From positions 11,445,001-11,509,000 of the forward strand of contig JAYKYS010000010.1 in assembly GCA_036924285.1 (NCBI GenBank): DNA of 64,000 nucleotides, written 5' to 3'. Positions 1 through 11,243 of this stretch are shown in pieces. This DNA comes from Asterella californica. Taxonomy: Eukaryota > Streptophyta > Marchantiopsida > Marchantiales > Aytoniaceae. The translations under genes and the position numbers were made by a program. Every line of letters starts with the position of its first letter. The first letter of the stretch is position 1. The notes beneath the pieces were generated by a model. It was given only the letters and a program-made list of their open reading frames with translations. It was not told the DNA's origin and ran no database searches.

Positions 1-1474
1 TTCTGTCTTTATTCTGCAAATATTTTCAAAAGATTATAGCTTTAAGAGGAACTATTAGTGTGTGTCAAAGCTGTAACCTTTGCATATATTCTTCGGTTGC
101 GGACGACTGTTATGGCTGCGACCAAGCGCTGGAGGGTGTTTCCTACGGAAACTTCCAGAGATGCACGCAGGAAATGCTCGCGAGTGTCTGTAATTAACAT
201 TCTTTTCGAATCGAACGAGAATTCAACAACGAGCAAATCCAGTGCTTAGAAAATTTATTGTATTTTTCTAAAATAAGAAATAAATAATAAAAGATTAAAA
301 ACACCACTTTAAGCAATACACGGTTCCAGACAAAAACTGCCTTTGGAAAAAAATTGACCATTTTCCTTCTGGACGTTAAAGAATATTTGGTTTTAGGTTT
401 GACACGCACTATCATAGAGACAAGGTATATACAATCTTTATTCCAAGATCTTCTAGAGTGAAAAGTTTCGCTGCTTCTGCATCTGCTTATGGAATATAAT
501 TAGTAATATGGTTTATTATTTCAACCGTGAAGAGGCAGAAGCTTTCAAGACCGACTTAAACCTAGGCTGATATAATATTAGAATATTAGAATGGGATAAT
601 CAGAACAGATCTCTATACCTTATTTTGTAGGAGACTCGTACTCACGAGGACTCAACCAGCATTAAATATTTTGGTGTTCCCAGGAAGGTTTGGAACCTTG
701 CTTTACAAAGAGGAAAGACGTAACCAACAGGCTAGAATCGGAGGAGACAACCAATAAGCATGCTAGATAAACTTCCCTGAACTTTTGCTCTCTTTTTATT
801 ATAAAAAAGATATAAATATTATGTACATATTTTATATTAAATTCTTGTAAAATTTGTATATATTTATATTTATTAAGCGATAAGGAAAACATAAAGGAAA
901 TGGAAATTCATGTGCTCCAAAACCTACAGTGCGACAGCTTGCTAATAAAAACATATCAAATAAATTTAAATATTTAAATATTTAATATAGTCTAGACGTT
1001 AATATTTATAACTCTTCCTGGTGGAATGGAGCTTGCTTCCCTCTTCCATCTTCAGACATAACAGAAATAATGATAATCATGTTTCGAAATAAATTGCAGA
1101 TTTACTTCACACCTCTAATTCTAGTGTTAGATTTCCTCGTACAATGAAAGTGCAAAATATTGTTCTCATGCATGCGGAAACATGTGATGTTCTTGTGAGA
1201 ATGTTAAGTAAAGTAGAGATCAGTATTCTTGTAAGAAAACGGTACTGCAATAGAAGAACAAAGTTCAACAAACACGGTGTAGGCTTAATATATAGATAGA
1301 CGGTCGTAATAACCACAATGACAATGACTGCTGTCGCAGTATAAAAAGAGATAAAAACGCGTCGAGAAGCTGAAGCGCACTTTGAGATTTGGTCACAAAG
1401 TGGCAAACTAGATCGAATTTATGGAATTCTATATTAAATTTCGAATGACATATACATGCCTTACATACATGCGT
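1..1474. other. AT-rich spacer, no gene seen
   Basis: AT-rich sequence with only short open frames of low-complexity composition and no recognisable protein motif on either strand. No RNA gene or repeat of known type was recognised. Confidence 0.6.
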
Positions 1475-1530
1475 GCGTGCAGTGAATATATATATATATA
1501 TACACAGCTAAATATACATTCACTGCACGC
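1475..1530. repeat. imperfect hairpin around a short TA run
   Basis: GCGTGCAGTGAATATA at 1,475-1,490 is mirrored as a near-perfect inverted copy ending in CACTGCACGC at 1,530. An AT-rich loop containing a TA run lies between them. It may be a simple cruciform or the end of a degenerate small element; no target duplication was seen. Confidence 0.55.
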
Positions 1531-1928
1531 AGGTGAGAGTACAATGGCCTTTGAGTGTATGTATATTTAACGGTGCATCGGCTGCGGCCCGTCTTTGCCT
1601 TCCTTTGCGTAAAATGATTTTGAAACGAGAGTTTATTTATTCCGCTTGGCCTACTGCGTTTTCGAGAAGAGCGAATAATATGCATACCCGATGAACTCTG
1701 GGAACTTTTACTCGTTTAGTGTTATCCAGAAAATATACAAATTTTAAGTAGAAAATATATATTAAGTAAATATAAAAATTAAAATTTTATAAACATTATA
1801 TGTTAGTCCATACCTGGAAACACGAGGAAGTCAGGAGAAAACCAATAAGTAATGCCTCTGCTCTTGCGCTTCAGAAGGTACAAGACTGGAGAACTGTATT
1901 GACAATTACATTAATGAGACGTGAGGCG

Positions 1929-2019
1929 TTTAATTTATACCTAACCCTTCCTACCGGAAGGGTTAAGTATAAATTAAATGATTATTCACCCTCTTCCGAA
2001 CTTGGAAGAGGGTGAATAA
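1929..2019. repeat. two adjacent hairpins with CTTCC/GGAAG cores
   Basis: Two stem-loops stand 3 bases apart. The first has 23-nt arms (1,929-1,951 and 1,956-1,978) with one mismatch and loop TACC. The second has perfect 16-nt arms (1,982-1,997 and 2,004-2,019) with loop GAACTT. Both have an AT-rich base and a GC-richer tip reading CTTCC-loop-GGAAG. A cluster of the same design lies at 57,371-57,518. This could be a foldback-type or MITE-like family, or a structured RNA; no protein-coding partner is visible. Confidence 0.75.
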
Positions 2020-2225
2020 GCACTGCTTTCAAGTGAGAAAAGAGCGAATAAGTATGCTCAACCACCTGTGCTTATCCATAAACCTACTTAATCAGCATCC
2101 CCAACACGAAAGGGCCAAGTTAAAGACGTTCGAGGAAACATGAATGACTGCCACTTTTTTAGCCGAAGGTTTAAAAAACCTGTTAGCCACGCAGCGGGAG
2201 TTTCGCTTACATCTAGTAACCTTTT

Positions 2226-2316
2226 TTCTCACGAACGTTGGCGGATGTGCGTGATTTTGCTTAGGTTATGCGTAGCGAGACCACTTATCGTCGGTGCTGC
2301 GTTTCCTTTTTTATCA
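2226..2316. repeat. R repeat fragment (matches 34,312-34,400)
   Basis: The segment containing GCGGATGTGCGTGATTTTGC and GGTTATGCGTAGCGA is repeated in the same orientation at 34,312-34,400 with scattered substitutions. The two copies lie just outside the LTR-like repeats at the two ends of the retroelement nest. They may be the sequence into which element I inserted, or part of a separate dispersed repeat. Confidence 0.6.
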
Positions 2317-2419
2317 TGCGCATACACATCGCTACACAAGATACATCACTGTCAGAGATACATCACATATACACATAACACACGGACGATCTCATACATA
2401 TCCACACGTGTACAACAAT
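2317..2419. repeat. 103-bp direct repeat, copy A1
   Basis: Begins TGCGCATACACATCGCTACA and is repeated almost exactly at 2,720-2,822. The two copies bracket a 300-bp LTR-like block. On the minus strand each copy starts with TG and ends with CA, like a very short LTR. Confidence 0.7.
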
Positions 2420-2712
2420 AATCTGAACAGAGAAATTATCATCTCCAACACTGCAACAAAGATTATTCACAAACGATCAAGCCAAACCCACTCTATGCTC
2501 GAAGAGAATCCAGATTACACTCAATTAGACTATCCACCATAGCTTGGAGCTTGAAGGCTCAACTTGAAGAACTAAGGCCTCCAAGCCCTACCTGTGAAGT
2601 ATACCCCTAGTGGGCTATTCCACCAACTCGCCCTAACGGCACTAACGACCTTATCGAGATTCGTCACTCCGCACTCGGTCAACCTAGCCGAGGTGCCCAA
2701 ACTGACGTGACA
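2420..2712 (-). repeat. LTR-like block of element I, 3' side
   Basis: About 290 bp that recur with a few percent change at 34,014-34,306, on the far side of the nest. In the minus orientation the block starts TGTCACGTCAGTTTGG; the other copy starts TGCACGTCAGTTTGG. The block stops about 60 bp short of the end of the 5' copy and is bracketed by the A1 and A2 repeats, so the 3' LTR looks rearranged. Assignment to element I rests on position and orientation. Confidence 0.55.
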
Positions 2713-2719
2713 GCTGTCG

Positions 2720-2822
2720 TGCGCATACACATCGCTACACAACATACATCATTGTCAGAGATACACCACACATACACATAACACACGGATGATCTCATAC
2801 ACATCCACAAGTGTATCACAAT
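2720..2822. repeat. 103-bp direct repeat, copy A2
   Basis: Partner of the copy at 2,317-2,419. It lies directly beside the end of the element I pol tail. On the minus strand it is preceded by a purine-rich run (GGTTAGGGGGCGA) that could be a polypurine tract, which would make A2 the true start of the 3' LTR. Confidence 0.65.
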
Positions 2823-2828
2823 CGCCCC

Positions 2829-3341
2829 CTAACTGCGGTTAGGTCCCTCTAACTCCAGATAGCTCCATATCCCAACTACGTGATATACGCCTTCATGAGT
2901 GCAAGGATCAAGAGGCCGGGTGCTACCTCGTCCCATCGTCAGTCGTCTGTCTGCAATCCATACCACACAAAGATCTAATCGACTATCTATGCTATATACA
3001 TCGAGGACAAACCCACCGTCTAGTAAGAAACACTGAGAGGGAGAGTCAAACATGACATGTGCTGAAACTCTCGAACAACCATCACACATCAACATACGGA
3101 CTGCTGCACCGGCAGACCAACACAACATATACCTCAAGCTCGCGCATACAACTGCTAAGCTTGGGTCAACTGTACCATCGATGTTGAGAAGATGACATGA
3201 CGTGCAATTACGCACATGGTCTTTCCAAACAACACCATCACGGCCCTCTAACATGAGTACTCCAGAAAGTAACACCTCACGCACTCGTAAAATAGTGCAC
3301 CCTGCGATCACATCCAATGTCGTCAATGCAGTCTGCTGCAA
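2829..3341 (-). pseudogene. element I pol tail with degenerate PHD finger
   Basis: This is the end of a Ty3/gypsy polyprotein, downstream of the integrase. The first half continues the conserved post-integrase region (TILRV, VLMLEGRDG and WKDHVRNC type motifs). A C4HC3 zinc finger of PHD type follows, now split over three frames. One frame has MLC and, 11 residues on, CDGC. A second frame gives HMSCLTLPL. A third gives RRWVCPRC. The first cysteine of the series is now Tyr (TAT). PHD fingers bind histone H3 tails; in a retroelement such a module could guide integration, as chromodomains do in chromoviruses. The zinc-ligand pattern is seen; the function is inferred. Frameshifts mean this copy cannot make the domain. 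Confidence 0.75.
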
Positions 3342-3479
3342 ATAGATATAATCGTCAGGATGAAACCTGCGAATCGATGATCGATAACCTCCTCCTCGAA
3401 TAGTCGCATATCGTAACGTGTCTCTATGCTGAGCTCAAAAGCCATAGGCATAACTCTCCGAAATGTCTATGCTCGTTGA

Positions 3480-4197
3480 GAATATGCGTTCATCCACATA
3501 TCTGGATCATCAATATTCAGCACCTCAGTAGAATCACGACGAATGAGATCTGGATCTCGACCATACAATATAAAATATGGTGAGAAGGAAGCCAAAAACG
3601 CTTGTCGGTAAAACGGTAGCCAATAGTCAACCATGGTAACTGCACATCCCAGTCTCCCAAGTGGCCCTTCTGCGAGCCATACTTGCGCAATCCTCTCTTC
3701 ACCGTCTGAACTAGCCTCTCCGCCAAACCATCCGCCTCAGGATGATCTCGAGATGTAGTTCGATGATCAATCAGCGCCTGATCGCACAAGGTCTGAAACT
3801 CACCAAAGAACTTTGTACCTTGATCTGTCAGCACTTCAGCTAGTGTTCCAAAACGACTCAGCACTCGATCTAAGGATGCATACGTCGTCCTTTCACTCGC
3901 CTTGTCTGGTAATGTCACCAACTCAATCCACTTGGAGAAGTGCTCCACCATCACCAACACATACTGGTGGTGACGTACGGTCATTAATAAGGGTCCCGCA
4001 AAATCCAAACTCCAACGATAATCCAACCCTATAATCGGTAAGGGGTGTAACTGTGGAGTAGGAGCATTAAACGATGCTCGTACTGGATCACAAACCACAC
4101 ATCCTGTGACAAACTGCTGCACATCGACGTGCATACCACGCCACCAATACTGTCCTTGGAGTAAGCTATGCGTACCAATCACTCCAAAGTGTCCCAA
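3480..4197 (-). pseudogene. element I integrase (broken)
   Basis: Ty3/gypsy integrase, the enzyme that joins retroelement cDNA to host DNA. Seen in order: part of the zinc-binding HHCC domain (WWRGM, then GCVVC), the catalytic core with the first Asp in SLDFAGP, the second in LTDQGTKFFG and the Glu in HPEADGLAERLVQ. The main frame runs from 4,197 to about 3,615, then shifts near TACCG; the family-typical continuation (FSPYFILYGRDPDL) is found in another frame down to a stop near 3,480. So the catalytic triad is present but the protein is frameshifted. It lies between the RNase H and the PHD tail, in the standard Ty3 order on the minus strand. Confidence 0.9.
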
Positions 4198-4458
4198 TTC
4201 CTCATGGGCATGTCGTACTAACTGCCCTTTGAGATGGATGTGGTACTATCCGTACTCTCTCATCATCCCACACTTGAAGTACATGTCGTCTTTCTCGTCG
4301 AGATCTCTTCGTTCGTTGAAGGACAAGATCTCGTTCTTTGGTACTTACTATGTCTACCACCACGTCAGTACATAGATATTCTATTACGGTCACATCATCG
4401 TGGATATCTCGCTGGTCTGGAACACCATCTCTACCCTCAAGATCTGGAGATTCATCAT

Positions 4459-4947
4459 CTACTCTCCGACTAGAGAAAGATACGACTTGGCCCTCCATAC
4501 AAAGACCAACACACCAAGAAAGGCCGATGCATGCCACCTTGGCACTATCTCCTCATCAACCTCGTCATGCCATCGAGTCCCAGTCTGATCTTGCTGACTT
4601 GTGCATGAGTTACGACTCAACCCATCGACATCTAAGTTTGCAACTCCAGGTCGATGTACTACCTGGAAGTCATACTCCTGTAAGATAAGAGTCCATCGTA
4701 CAAGCTTCTCTGTAAGCTTATCGAACTCCATCAACCACTTGAGCAGCTGGTGATCAGTGATGAGAGTAAAGGGGTTCCCAAATAGATAACATCGGAAGTG
4801 TGTAATAGCCCACACTGCAGCTAAACACTCCTCCTCGGACGAACTGTACCTCGCCTCCGCCGAATTGTTGGAGCGACTGACATACGTCACCACAAACTCC
4901 TTTTTCTCATCATCATGTTGAGTCAGCACTGCTCCAAGTCCCAACAT
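4459..4947 (-). pseudogene. element I RNase H domain (broken)
   Basis: Ty3-type RNase H, which degrades the RNA template during reverse transcription. Visible motifs are YVSRSNNSAEARYSSSEEEC, LAAVWAITHFRCYL, LITDHQLLKWL and the closing RPGVANLDVDGLSR. The first catalytic Asp region is reduced (the frame opens at MLGLGAVLTQHD). The region between this domain and the integrase (4,198-4,458) is out of frame, so the polyprotein is interrupted. Orientation and order agree with the flanking RT and IN pieces. Confidence 0.9.
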
Positions 4948-5326
4948 ACTCCAATCAGTGTGCAGTTAGAAAGGACGCCCCCTAACGGGTCTCTTCAAGA
5001 TGGGAGCAGATGTCAACCTATCCTTGAGCTCTACAAAAGCTCACTCCTGCTCATCTCCCCACTGCCACTCCTGATCCACCTTCATCCGTTTGGTCAATGG
5101 CTTCGCAATTGCACTAAACCCTTTCACGTATTAAAGATAGAAGTTCGTCAAATCAACAAATGTCTGAACTCGACTCACATTTGTGGGGCGTGAGATACGT
5201 GCAATAGTCTCAACCTTTGTCTGTTGAACACCCAACCCACTTGGGTAGATGATGTGGTCTAGATATACTCTACCAACTCCTGGAAGAACTTACACTTCCC
5301 AAGGTATAACTTCAACCCATGAGCTC

Positions 5327-5692
5327 TCAACCACTCGAACACATCTCGTAAGTGTCTCTTGTGTCGAACACATCTCGTAAGTGTCTCTCGTGCTCCTCCA
5401 CAGTAGCACTATAGACTAAGATGTCATCAATATAACATCTGACAAAATCCAATCCTGCTAGGATCTTGTCCATCACCCTCTGGAACTCAGCAGGGGCGTT
5501 CTTCAACCCAAATGATAAGAACCGCCACTGATATAAACAATCTTTGTCTTGATGAGAGTCCGTTCTCCAGAATGCTGTCTTGGACTTATCTTCTTCTCTC
5601 ACTGGCAACTGATGATACCTTGCTCGAAGATCCAAAGTACTGAAGACCTTCACATGCCCCACTGCATTAAAGATCTCTTCAGGTGTCGACAT
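5327..5692 (-). pseudogene. element I reverse transcriptase palm (broken)
   Basis: Reverse transcriptase core of the Ty3/gypsy type. FSTLDLRARYHQLPV carries the first catalytic Asp, FLSFGLKNAPAEFQRVMD is the classical motif upstream of the active site, and RCYIDDILVYS is the YxDD active site, intact here. The frame is lost after about residue 110, where a roughly 28-bp direct duplication (about 5,336-5,390, repeating ACATCTCGTAAGTGTCTC) has disturbed it. The N-terminal part of RT lies at 5,864-6,112 in another frame. Confidence 0.9.
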
Positions 5693-5863
5693 GGCATACT
5701 TATCGGACTTCGTCTACCGATTGATAAGACGGTAGTCTCCACACATCCACCTATTCGTATAGTTACCATACATATCCTTCTTTGTTGACATAACTGTAGG
5801 AGATGCATACTCTCCATGCGACATCTTCACCAACCCAGCCTCCAACAAGTCTTGAGTCATACT

Positions 5864-6112
5864 CTAGATCAAAGCTCTCTCCATGTTACTGTATCTGTAA
5901 GGACGACAAAAAATTGACATGTCATTAGCCAAATCGATCCGTATATCTGGTCTCTTCAAAGTACCCAAATCCTTCATACTAAAGACAAAACAATTCCTGT
6001 AGCTCTTCAGGAATCTCTGAACTCTTCCTCTCTCCTCTTCTATAAGCTTGGGTCCAATCTCTGACTCCCAAGTATCCTCTGTCACCATGCTAGAGGTAGA
6101 AGACGAAGTCAT
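5864..6112 (-). pseudogene. element I RT N-terminal part
   Basis: This segment leads into the reverse transcriptase. FLKSYRNCFVFSMKDLGTL, then RIDLANDMSIFCRPYRYSNM, match the pattern just before the fingers of Ty3 RT, where the polyprotein re-binds after the protease. It is separated from the palm by stops and a frame change between 5,693 and 5,863. Confidence 0.8.
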
Positions 6113-6177
6113 TGACTGCTATCTTACAGCCTCTAGAGCAGTTTACTTCTGCTCATCACCAACAACCTCCACCGCCA

Positions 6178-6828
6178 CTATGCGAAACCCCTTACAGTCC
6201 TAGCTGCAAGCTCCACACTCTCTCCTATAACATCCCATGATGTCCAAGGATGACCAATTCCACACGCCTCACCGCTAGCCTTTGTCTCCACCAACTCGTT
6301 AGACAAAGAGCTCAGAAGTGTCCGAGCAATAACACCCGTCGATCGCATCCGACGCTGCTCAGCCAATCCAAGACTAACAATCCATGTCAAGCAATTCAAG
6401 TCCATTGCTTGACCCAATACTTGACGACGTGAAGTCTCCAACACCGAAGCTACTGCCGTCGTATCTGTAACAAAACCCATCACTCGCTCTCTCTCATCAG
6501 CATTGAGCTCCACCAACTGCCGTAACTGAGCGTCCCACACAAGCCCGTGTCCTCTATCTCTGTAAGCATATGACGTTGGAAAGCTCACCAAAGTGAGTAA
6601 CGCTATCATGGACCGTCCCACTAGGTTCACCACTGCCATGGGTGACTTATCGACAACTCTCACTACTTGAGATCGTCGTCCTGCATCCAAGATGCCATCA
6701 ACTGTGAGGTGTGCTGGCCGTCTCACTGCATCGTGTGCACGCTTGAGCACCTCCCTCAGTAACAAGTTCGTCCACCACAACCGTGGATAATGTGCACGAG
6801 ATCCCACTCTCGCTGCATCTAATAACTG
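6178..6828 (-). pseudogene. element I region between gag and RT (protease position)
   Basis: A long minus-strand frame in the position where the aspartic protease should be. No D-[ST]-G active site can be read; the stretch NLVGRSMIALLTLVS has the hydrophobic spacing seen before a protease active site but lacks the Asp. It is either an inactivated protease or a linker read out of frame. The frame is cut at 6,829 by the start of the copy 1 insertion, beyond which gag continues at 11,244. Confidence 0.5.
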
Positions 6829-9800
6829 TGGTGCCCACAAATTACAGGGTTCACGAATTTTTGAGATTAATAACTTGTTTGTATAACTGAAGAAGCGTTG
6901 TTACTTAAGATTACGTCTTCTCTAGCAGGACGACGATCTTACAAATTTTTTGTAATAAGAAGTTGACTTCTTCGGAAGACGACCGTCTTCCAGGAACCGT
7001 CTTCTCGGCGGTGTCTTCGGAAGACGAAAGACGGCGAAAGACACGCATTTTCCAGAAGACGGCAACCGCGGAAGCATAACCTGATAAAAGAGTGGGTGTA
7101 CCTACTAGGTAACACCAAGGAGGTAGGTAGGTCAGGTATGTCATCTAGGGTCGAAACCCCTAAACTGCGGGGAAGATGCGCAGGAAGCGCATTAGCAGAT
7201 TTCCAACTTCTCGCAGCAGGAGCTTTTCTTGATTGAGAAGTTCGATTCGAGGGTGAGCCTTGAGTGAGAAGACAGCGAGGTGAAATCGAGTGAGGATTAG
7301 GATCGATTCGAAACTAGCAAGAAGACGAGATCGAATTGCTGAAGCGCAGGAAGCATAGTAGGTGGAAGACGCTTTCTGTGAGCAACCGGAAGCTGACATT
7401 GGAAGGTGACTGAAGTGGAATCGAAGGTGGAATTGAGGCGTAGCCAGAAGCTGACAGCGGAAGCAGTCTTGTGGGGTCGCATTGGAGCTGGAACCCGAAT
7501 CAGAAGCGCGCGGAAGATCAAAGATAGCTCGGGAAGTCAACAGAAGACAGTAGAGGTTCTTCCCATGTTCTCTCCCCTTCCCCATTGCTTCTCGCCTTTG
7601 TTGGTATCCCCCGCGCTTCCCCAGTGGTTTGCAGGCAGCCTGATCGATCGATTCTCTCATCCCCATTTTCCTATTATGACATTGGGCGCGGAAGCGCTGC
7701 CCAATTTCTGTCAGACATCTTCTTGATTCTTCCTGAGTTCAATTCGAGCTTCCCTACTCCTAGCCCTCAAATTGGAGATCCCAGCTATCAATTTCCCTAC
7801 CCTACCATCCTTGTACTCTTGAAACCTTGAATAGAAGACGCTTCGGAAGATTGGAACATCTTCGGAAGACTGTCTTCGGAAGTCAACTGTACCCAATTTG
7901 TATCAAGAGTGGATTTGCTTTGCTTTTGTGATAAGAGAGGCTTGGTACGAATTCCGAGTGGCTTGGTGAGTTGTTTGTTATTTCGAGAGGTTGGAAGACG
8001 GGAACTAGGCCTGTGCCTCCCGGTCTTCCAAGCTTCTCAAATCCACATCTTCCTAGAGAGACTAGAAGACTGGAAGGGCAGGCAAAATGCGCGAGAAGAT
8101 GTGAGGGTCCCCTTCGGATCTCTTCTGTCCGACCCATAGCAGTCCATCCCTTCTTCTTCCCAAACTTAAGAGAGAGTCGTGAGAAGTCTTGCTGGTAGAA
8201 TCTGGAGAGAATGGTCGAGGGTCATGTCTTCCTACCGAGCAGCAAGCTTCTTCTGAGTGTGTATGAGAGGTGAGAAGTCAGAAGAACAGAGTGCAATTGT
8301 CTTGAGTCTGTTGTGAGGATAGATTGCACGTAGGAAGAAGAAGACAGGTGAGACCAGTGAAAGGAAGCCTGACTTTAGGAGGTCTTCCGAGAAAGACATT
8401 GAATCGGAAACTGTCCAGGGTGTCCTCCCAGAGGCCACTGTCATCGCAGGAGCCCGCAACCATCTTCTGAACCTGTTATGCACTCTACGTTTCGTGAATC
8501 TTGTATATTCTGATAGGAAATAGGATGTAATGCAAGGTGGGTTGTCTTCTTGGTAATCCATGCGAGGCCTTGCTTAGATAGGATTGTTTAGATATAGCTC
8601 GGAAGACGAGAGCTATCTAGGAAGTACTGTTAGAATCTCGGAAGACGGAGTAGCTGTCTTCTGGAAGACTAGTTTCGTCTTCTGAGAAGTAGAAGCTAGA
8701 CTGTGGGCACTTGGGAAGAACTGAGCCTTCAGCTCACAGTAAGTGCGTGTGGCTTAGTGCAACAGATCTTCCAGTATGTCAATGCATCCTCGAGGGTTGG
8801 TGTTACCGGCAGCAGAGTTGGCAGAGGCCACGCCCTTCCTCAAGGGAGTTGGGTCTCGATTTCTTCCTATGGGATTGGAACCTCGCAGACCAGGGACTTC
8901 TGGAGGAGGTGTGGCCAGCGTTACCACCCCGCAACCGTGTACCTGCGAAGCAGGAGTAGCTCGAGGAAGACCATCTTCCTAGACTGAAGATTGATGGCGC
9001 AGGGCCTTCCACAGACCAGAATCCGAGGACCGAGGGTATTGGCTCGAGAAGAAGATCTTGCCCAGGATCGTGAGTGAGTGGCATGTGCCCGGAAGCACAA
9101 CTTGCCTCTTCTTGGAGGACAGGCAGGGGAGGAACGAGTGGAAGATCGAATCTTACCGGGAGTCGAAAAAGCGACTTCTGACGAAGCTGTTTCTGCATCT
9201 CTTTCCCAAGGGGAAAGCGCAGAAGACAAGGTACCTGGGAGATCAGGATGTGGAGTTCCTAGAAGCAGTGTGGGATGAAGGAGTACCCGTCAACTGGGGC
9301 TCATTCTTCCACATTTATGTACAGGCGGAGCTAGCGAACTTAGGTACCCCGGCAGGAGGACACTTGACACCTTTCCTTTGTTACTTACTTGTATGTAGCC
9401 ATGGGGGATCTCAGGGGAGATCAGTTGGCGAAGTATGGACCAACAAGGCAACAGGAGGCGAAGGAGGAGACCTCAGAAGAAGATGACCGAGCAGCAGCTG
9501 CAACTCCCCCTCCCACTCTGATGTCGCAGCTGAGACCCGGCTCTCATCAGAAGACGCTTCTGGTGCAAGAAGACGAGTCTAGTGGGTCAGAAGACGTCAC
9601 GCCCCCGAGGAAGATGGGTCCTAGAAGTGTACTTAGGAAGACCACCTCCCTCATTCATTCGAGATCGGAGTCTGACTCACCGGAGGAGTCCTTGAGCACC
9701 CGAGTTGAGCAGAATACCGCTTCTGCCACACCAAGGAGTCTTCCGAAGACTCCAGAAGACAAGGGAAGGAGGGATACTCCTACTACGATGCGGGGAAGCG

Positions 9801-11243
9801 CAGTAAAGAGGACCGCTTCTGCCATGGGGAGGGATCTTCCACCCCGGAAGATGAGAAGAGTAGCTTCTTCTCGTGCGCAGAAGATGAATACCATAGTGGT
9901 GGAAGAGGCCTTCTTGCCTCTGGAAGACCAGGTAGAGACCGCCGACCAAGTCGTGGAGATGAGCCTGTCTTCCGTAGGAAGACGACTGGAGGAGTTCAGT
10001 GCCTTCTTCCGATCCGAGATCCAGCCCACTATAGAGTTTCTGGAGAAGAGAGCGAAGGCTCAGGAGAGGTCTTTACAGCTTGGATTCGGTCTGCGCACCT
10101 TGCTGCGACAGGAAGAAGACCAGAAGAAGACAGAGGCGCTAGAAGCTAGTCTCCGTACCACGGAGAAGCTCGCAGCGAAGTACAAGGCGGAAGCAGCCGC
10201 TTCTGCCAAGGAGCTGTGCAGCTTCGGAAGAGCAACCAGGAGTTGCATGCGCGTGTACAGTAGCACGATCATGAGGTTCTCCGAGTGCGGGAGAAGATCA
10301 CCGCTCTCGCAGAGGAGAAGACCACAAGGAAGACGCAGCGAGAAGCCGCAGAAGCGCGAGTTGCAGCTGAGAAGACGCAGCGGGAAGCAGCGGAAGCTCG
10401 TGCGCAAGAGATGCTAGCACAGTCGGTGGAAGCGTTTCGGAAGAAGTTCAACTTCACCGCGGGTAGGAAGTTGCTTACTTGGCTAGAGGATAGGACAGTA
10501 AATCCAAGACGATGTTGATGGAATGCTGGGAGAGCATGTTCAGGTATTTGGATCAGCAGATAGAGGGAGTGAAGACACTCTATGGTCTTCCCTCGCTTCC
10601 GACACCCGCAACTGTATCTTCTCAAGCTCCAGCACCATCTACTGGATCCGAATTGGAGAAGGAGGAGTTTGACCTCGCAGTGCACTTGGTGGTGACAGCG
10701 TTGGAAGCCGAGAAGACTCCAGAAGACGCCCCGGAAGACAGGAAGACGAGCCGTCTTCCCAGGTATTCCGCGTGGAGGAAGCGACTTCCCCGGATCCCTA
10801 TGAGGTCGTCATGGTTCCTAGTACCGAGCTAATGCTCCAGAAGAGCGAGGAAGCACCGGTCGACTCCGCTTCCCAGAAGACGCTTCCGTCTTTCGAAGCC
10901 GAAGCCGAGGAAGAAGCAGCAGCAGCGACAGCAGGGCCAGTGAAGAACGATGAGGAGGAAGCCACCTCAGTGACACCCGAGGTAACTGCAAGGCTTTCTA
11001 GCTTATCAGAAGCCGCGTTAGGAGCTCCGATAGGAGTAGATCAGGTAGAGGTTGCCTCCGAGCAATCAGAGTAGATAGTAACCGAAGTTGACATCTCCAA
11101 ATTTAGTAGGACCGAAGATGCTATCTTAAGGATGGCAGTTTTTTAGTGTAAAATTAGTTAGGATACCATGTGGCAGCATAGGTAGCGTAGGAGCAACAAG
11201 GTGGATGACTAATTAGGAAGGGGAACCGCTTGCATGTGGGGTG
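6829..11243 (+). mobile_element. copy 1 of GAAGAC-rich element (truncated LTR of element III type)
   Basis: The block begins TGGTGCCCACAAATTACAGG and is collinear with 12,035-16,548 throughout, with many point changes. It interrupts element I between its pol (ending 6,828) and gag (resuming 11,244). It ends GCATGTGGGGTG at exactly the point where similarity to copy 2 ends, so it lacks the last 1.45 kb of the putative LTR and has no matching target duplication (AACTG on the left, GCTAT on the right). Hexamer GAAGAC/GTCTTC recurs through coding and non-coding parts alike. Best read as a 3'-truncated copy of the large LTR. Confidence 0.75.
8776..11074 (+). pseudogene. gag-like coiled-coil ORF in copy 1 (several frameshifts)
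   Basis: Degraded relative of the ORF at 14,047-16,380. Pieces in order: 8,776-8,982, which loses frame after an extra G near 8,847; 9,058-9,486, with KKRLLTKLFLHLFPKGKAQK and GTPAGGHLTPFLCYL; 9,389-10,417, with a serine/arginine/acidic middle and a coiled coil (LEASLRTTEKLAAKYKAEAA); 10,285-10,518, with REAAEARVAAEKTQ heptads; 10,512-10,832; and an acidic C-terminus at 10,772-11,074. At least four frameshifts prevent translation as one protein. The N-terminal part resembles the globular domain of plant 'putative transposon' gag-like proteins; no enzyme motif was seen. Confidence 0.65.

Noticed and set aside
1929..2019. CRISPR-like or rho-independent terminator-like hairpins
   Set aside because: Eukaryotic context, no spacers of constant length, no T-run downstream of the stems; stems are AT-rich at the base.
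9655..10029. Minus-strand open frames opposite the gag-like ORFs in copies 1 and 2
   Set aside because: They mirror the codon-biased plus-strand ORF and have no conserved motifs.
6829..11243. Copy 1 as a CACTA or other TIR DNA transposon (CCCACA...TGTGGG near its ends)
   Set aside because: The match is only six bases and is lost in copy 2 (CTCACA). The perfect 10-bp inversion with the LTR end at 17,998 and the following primer binding site explain the left end better.
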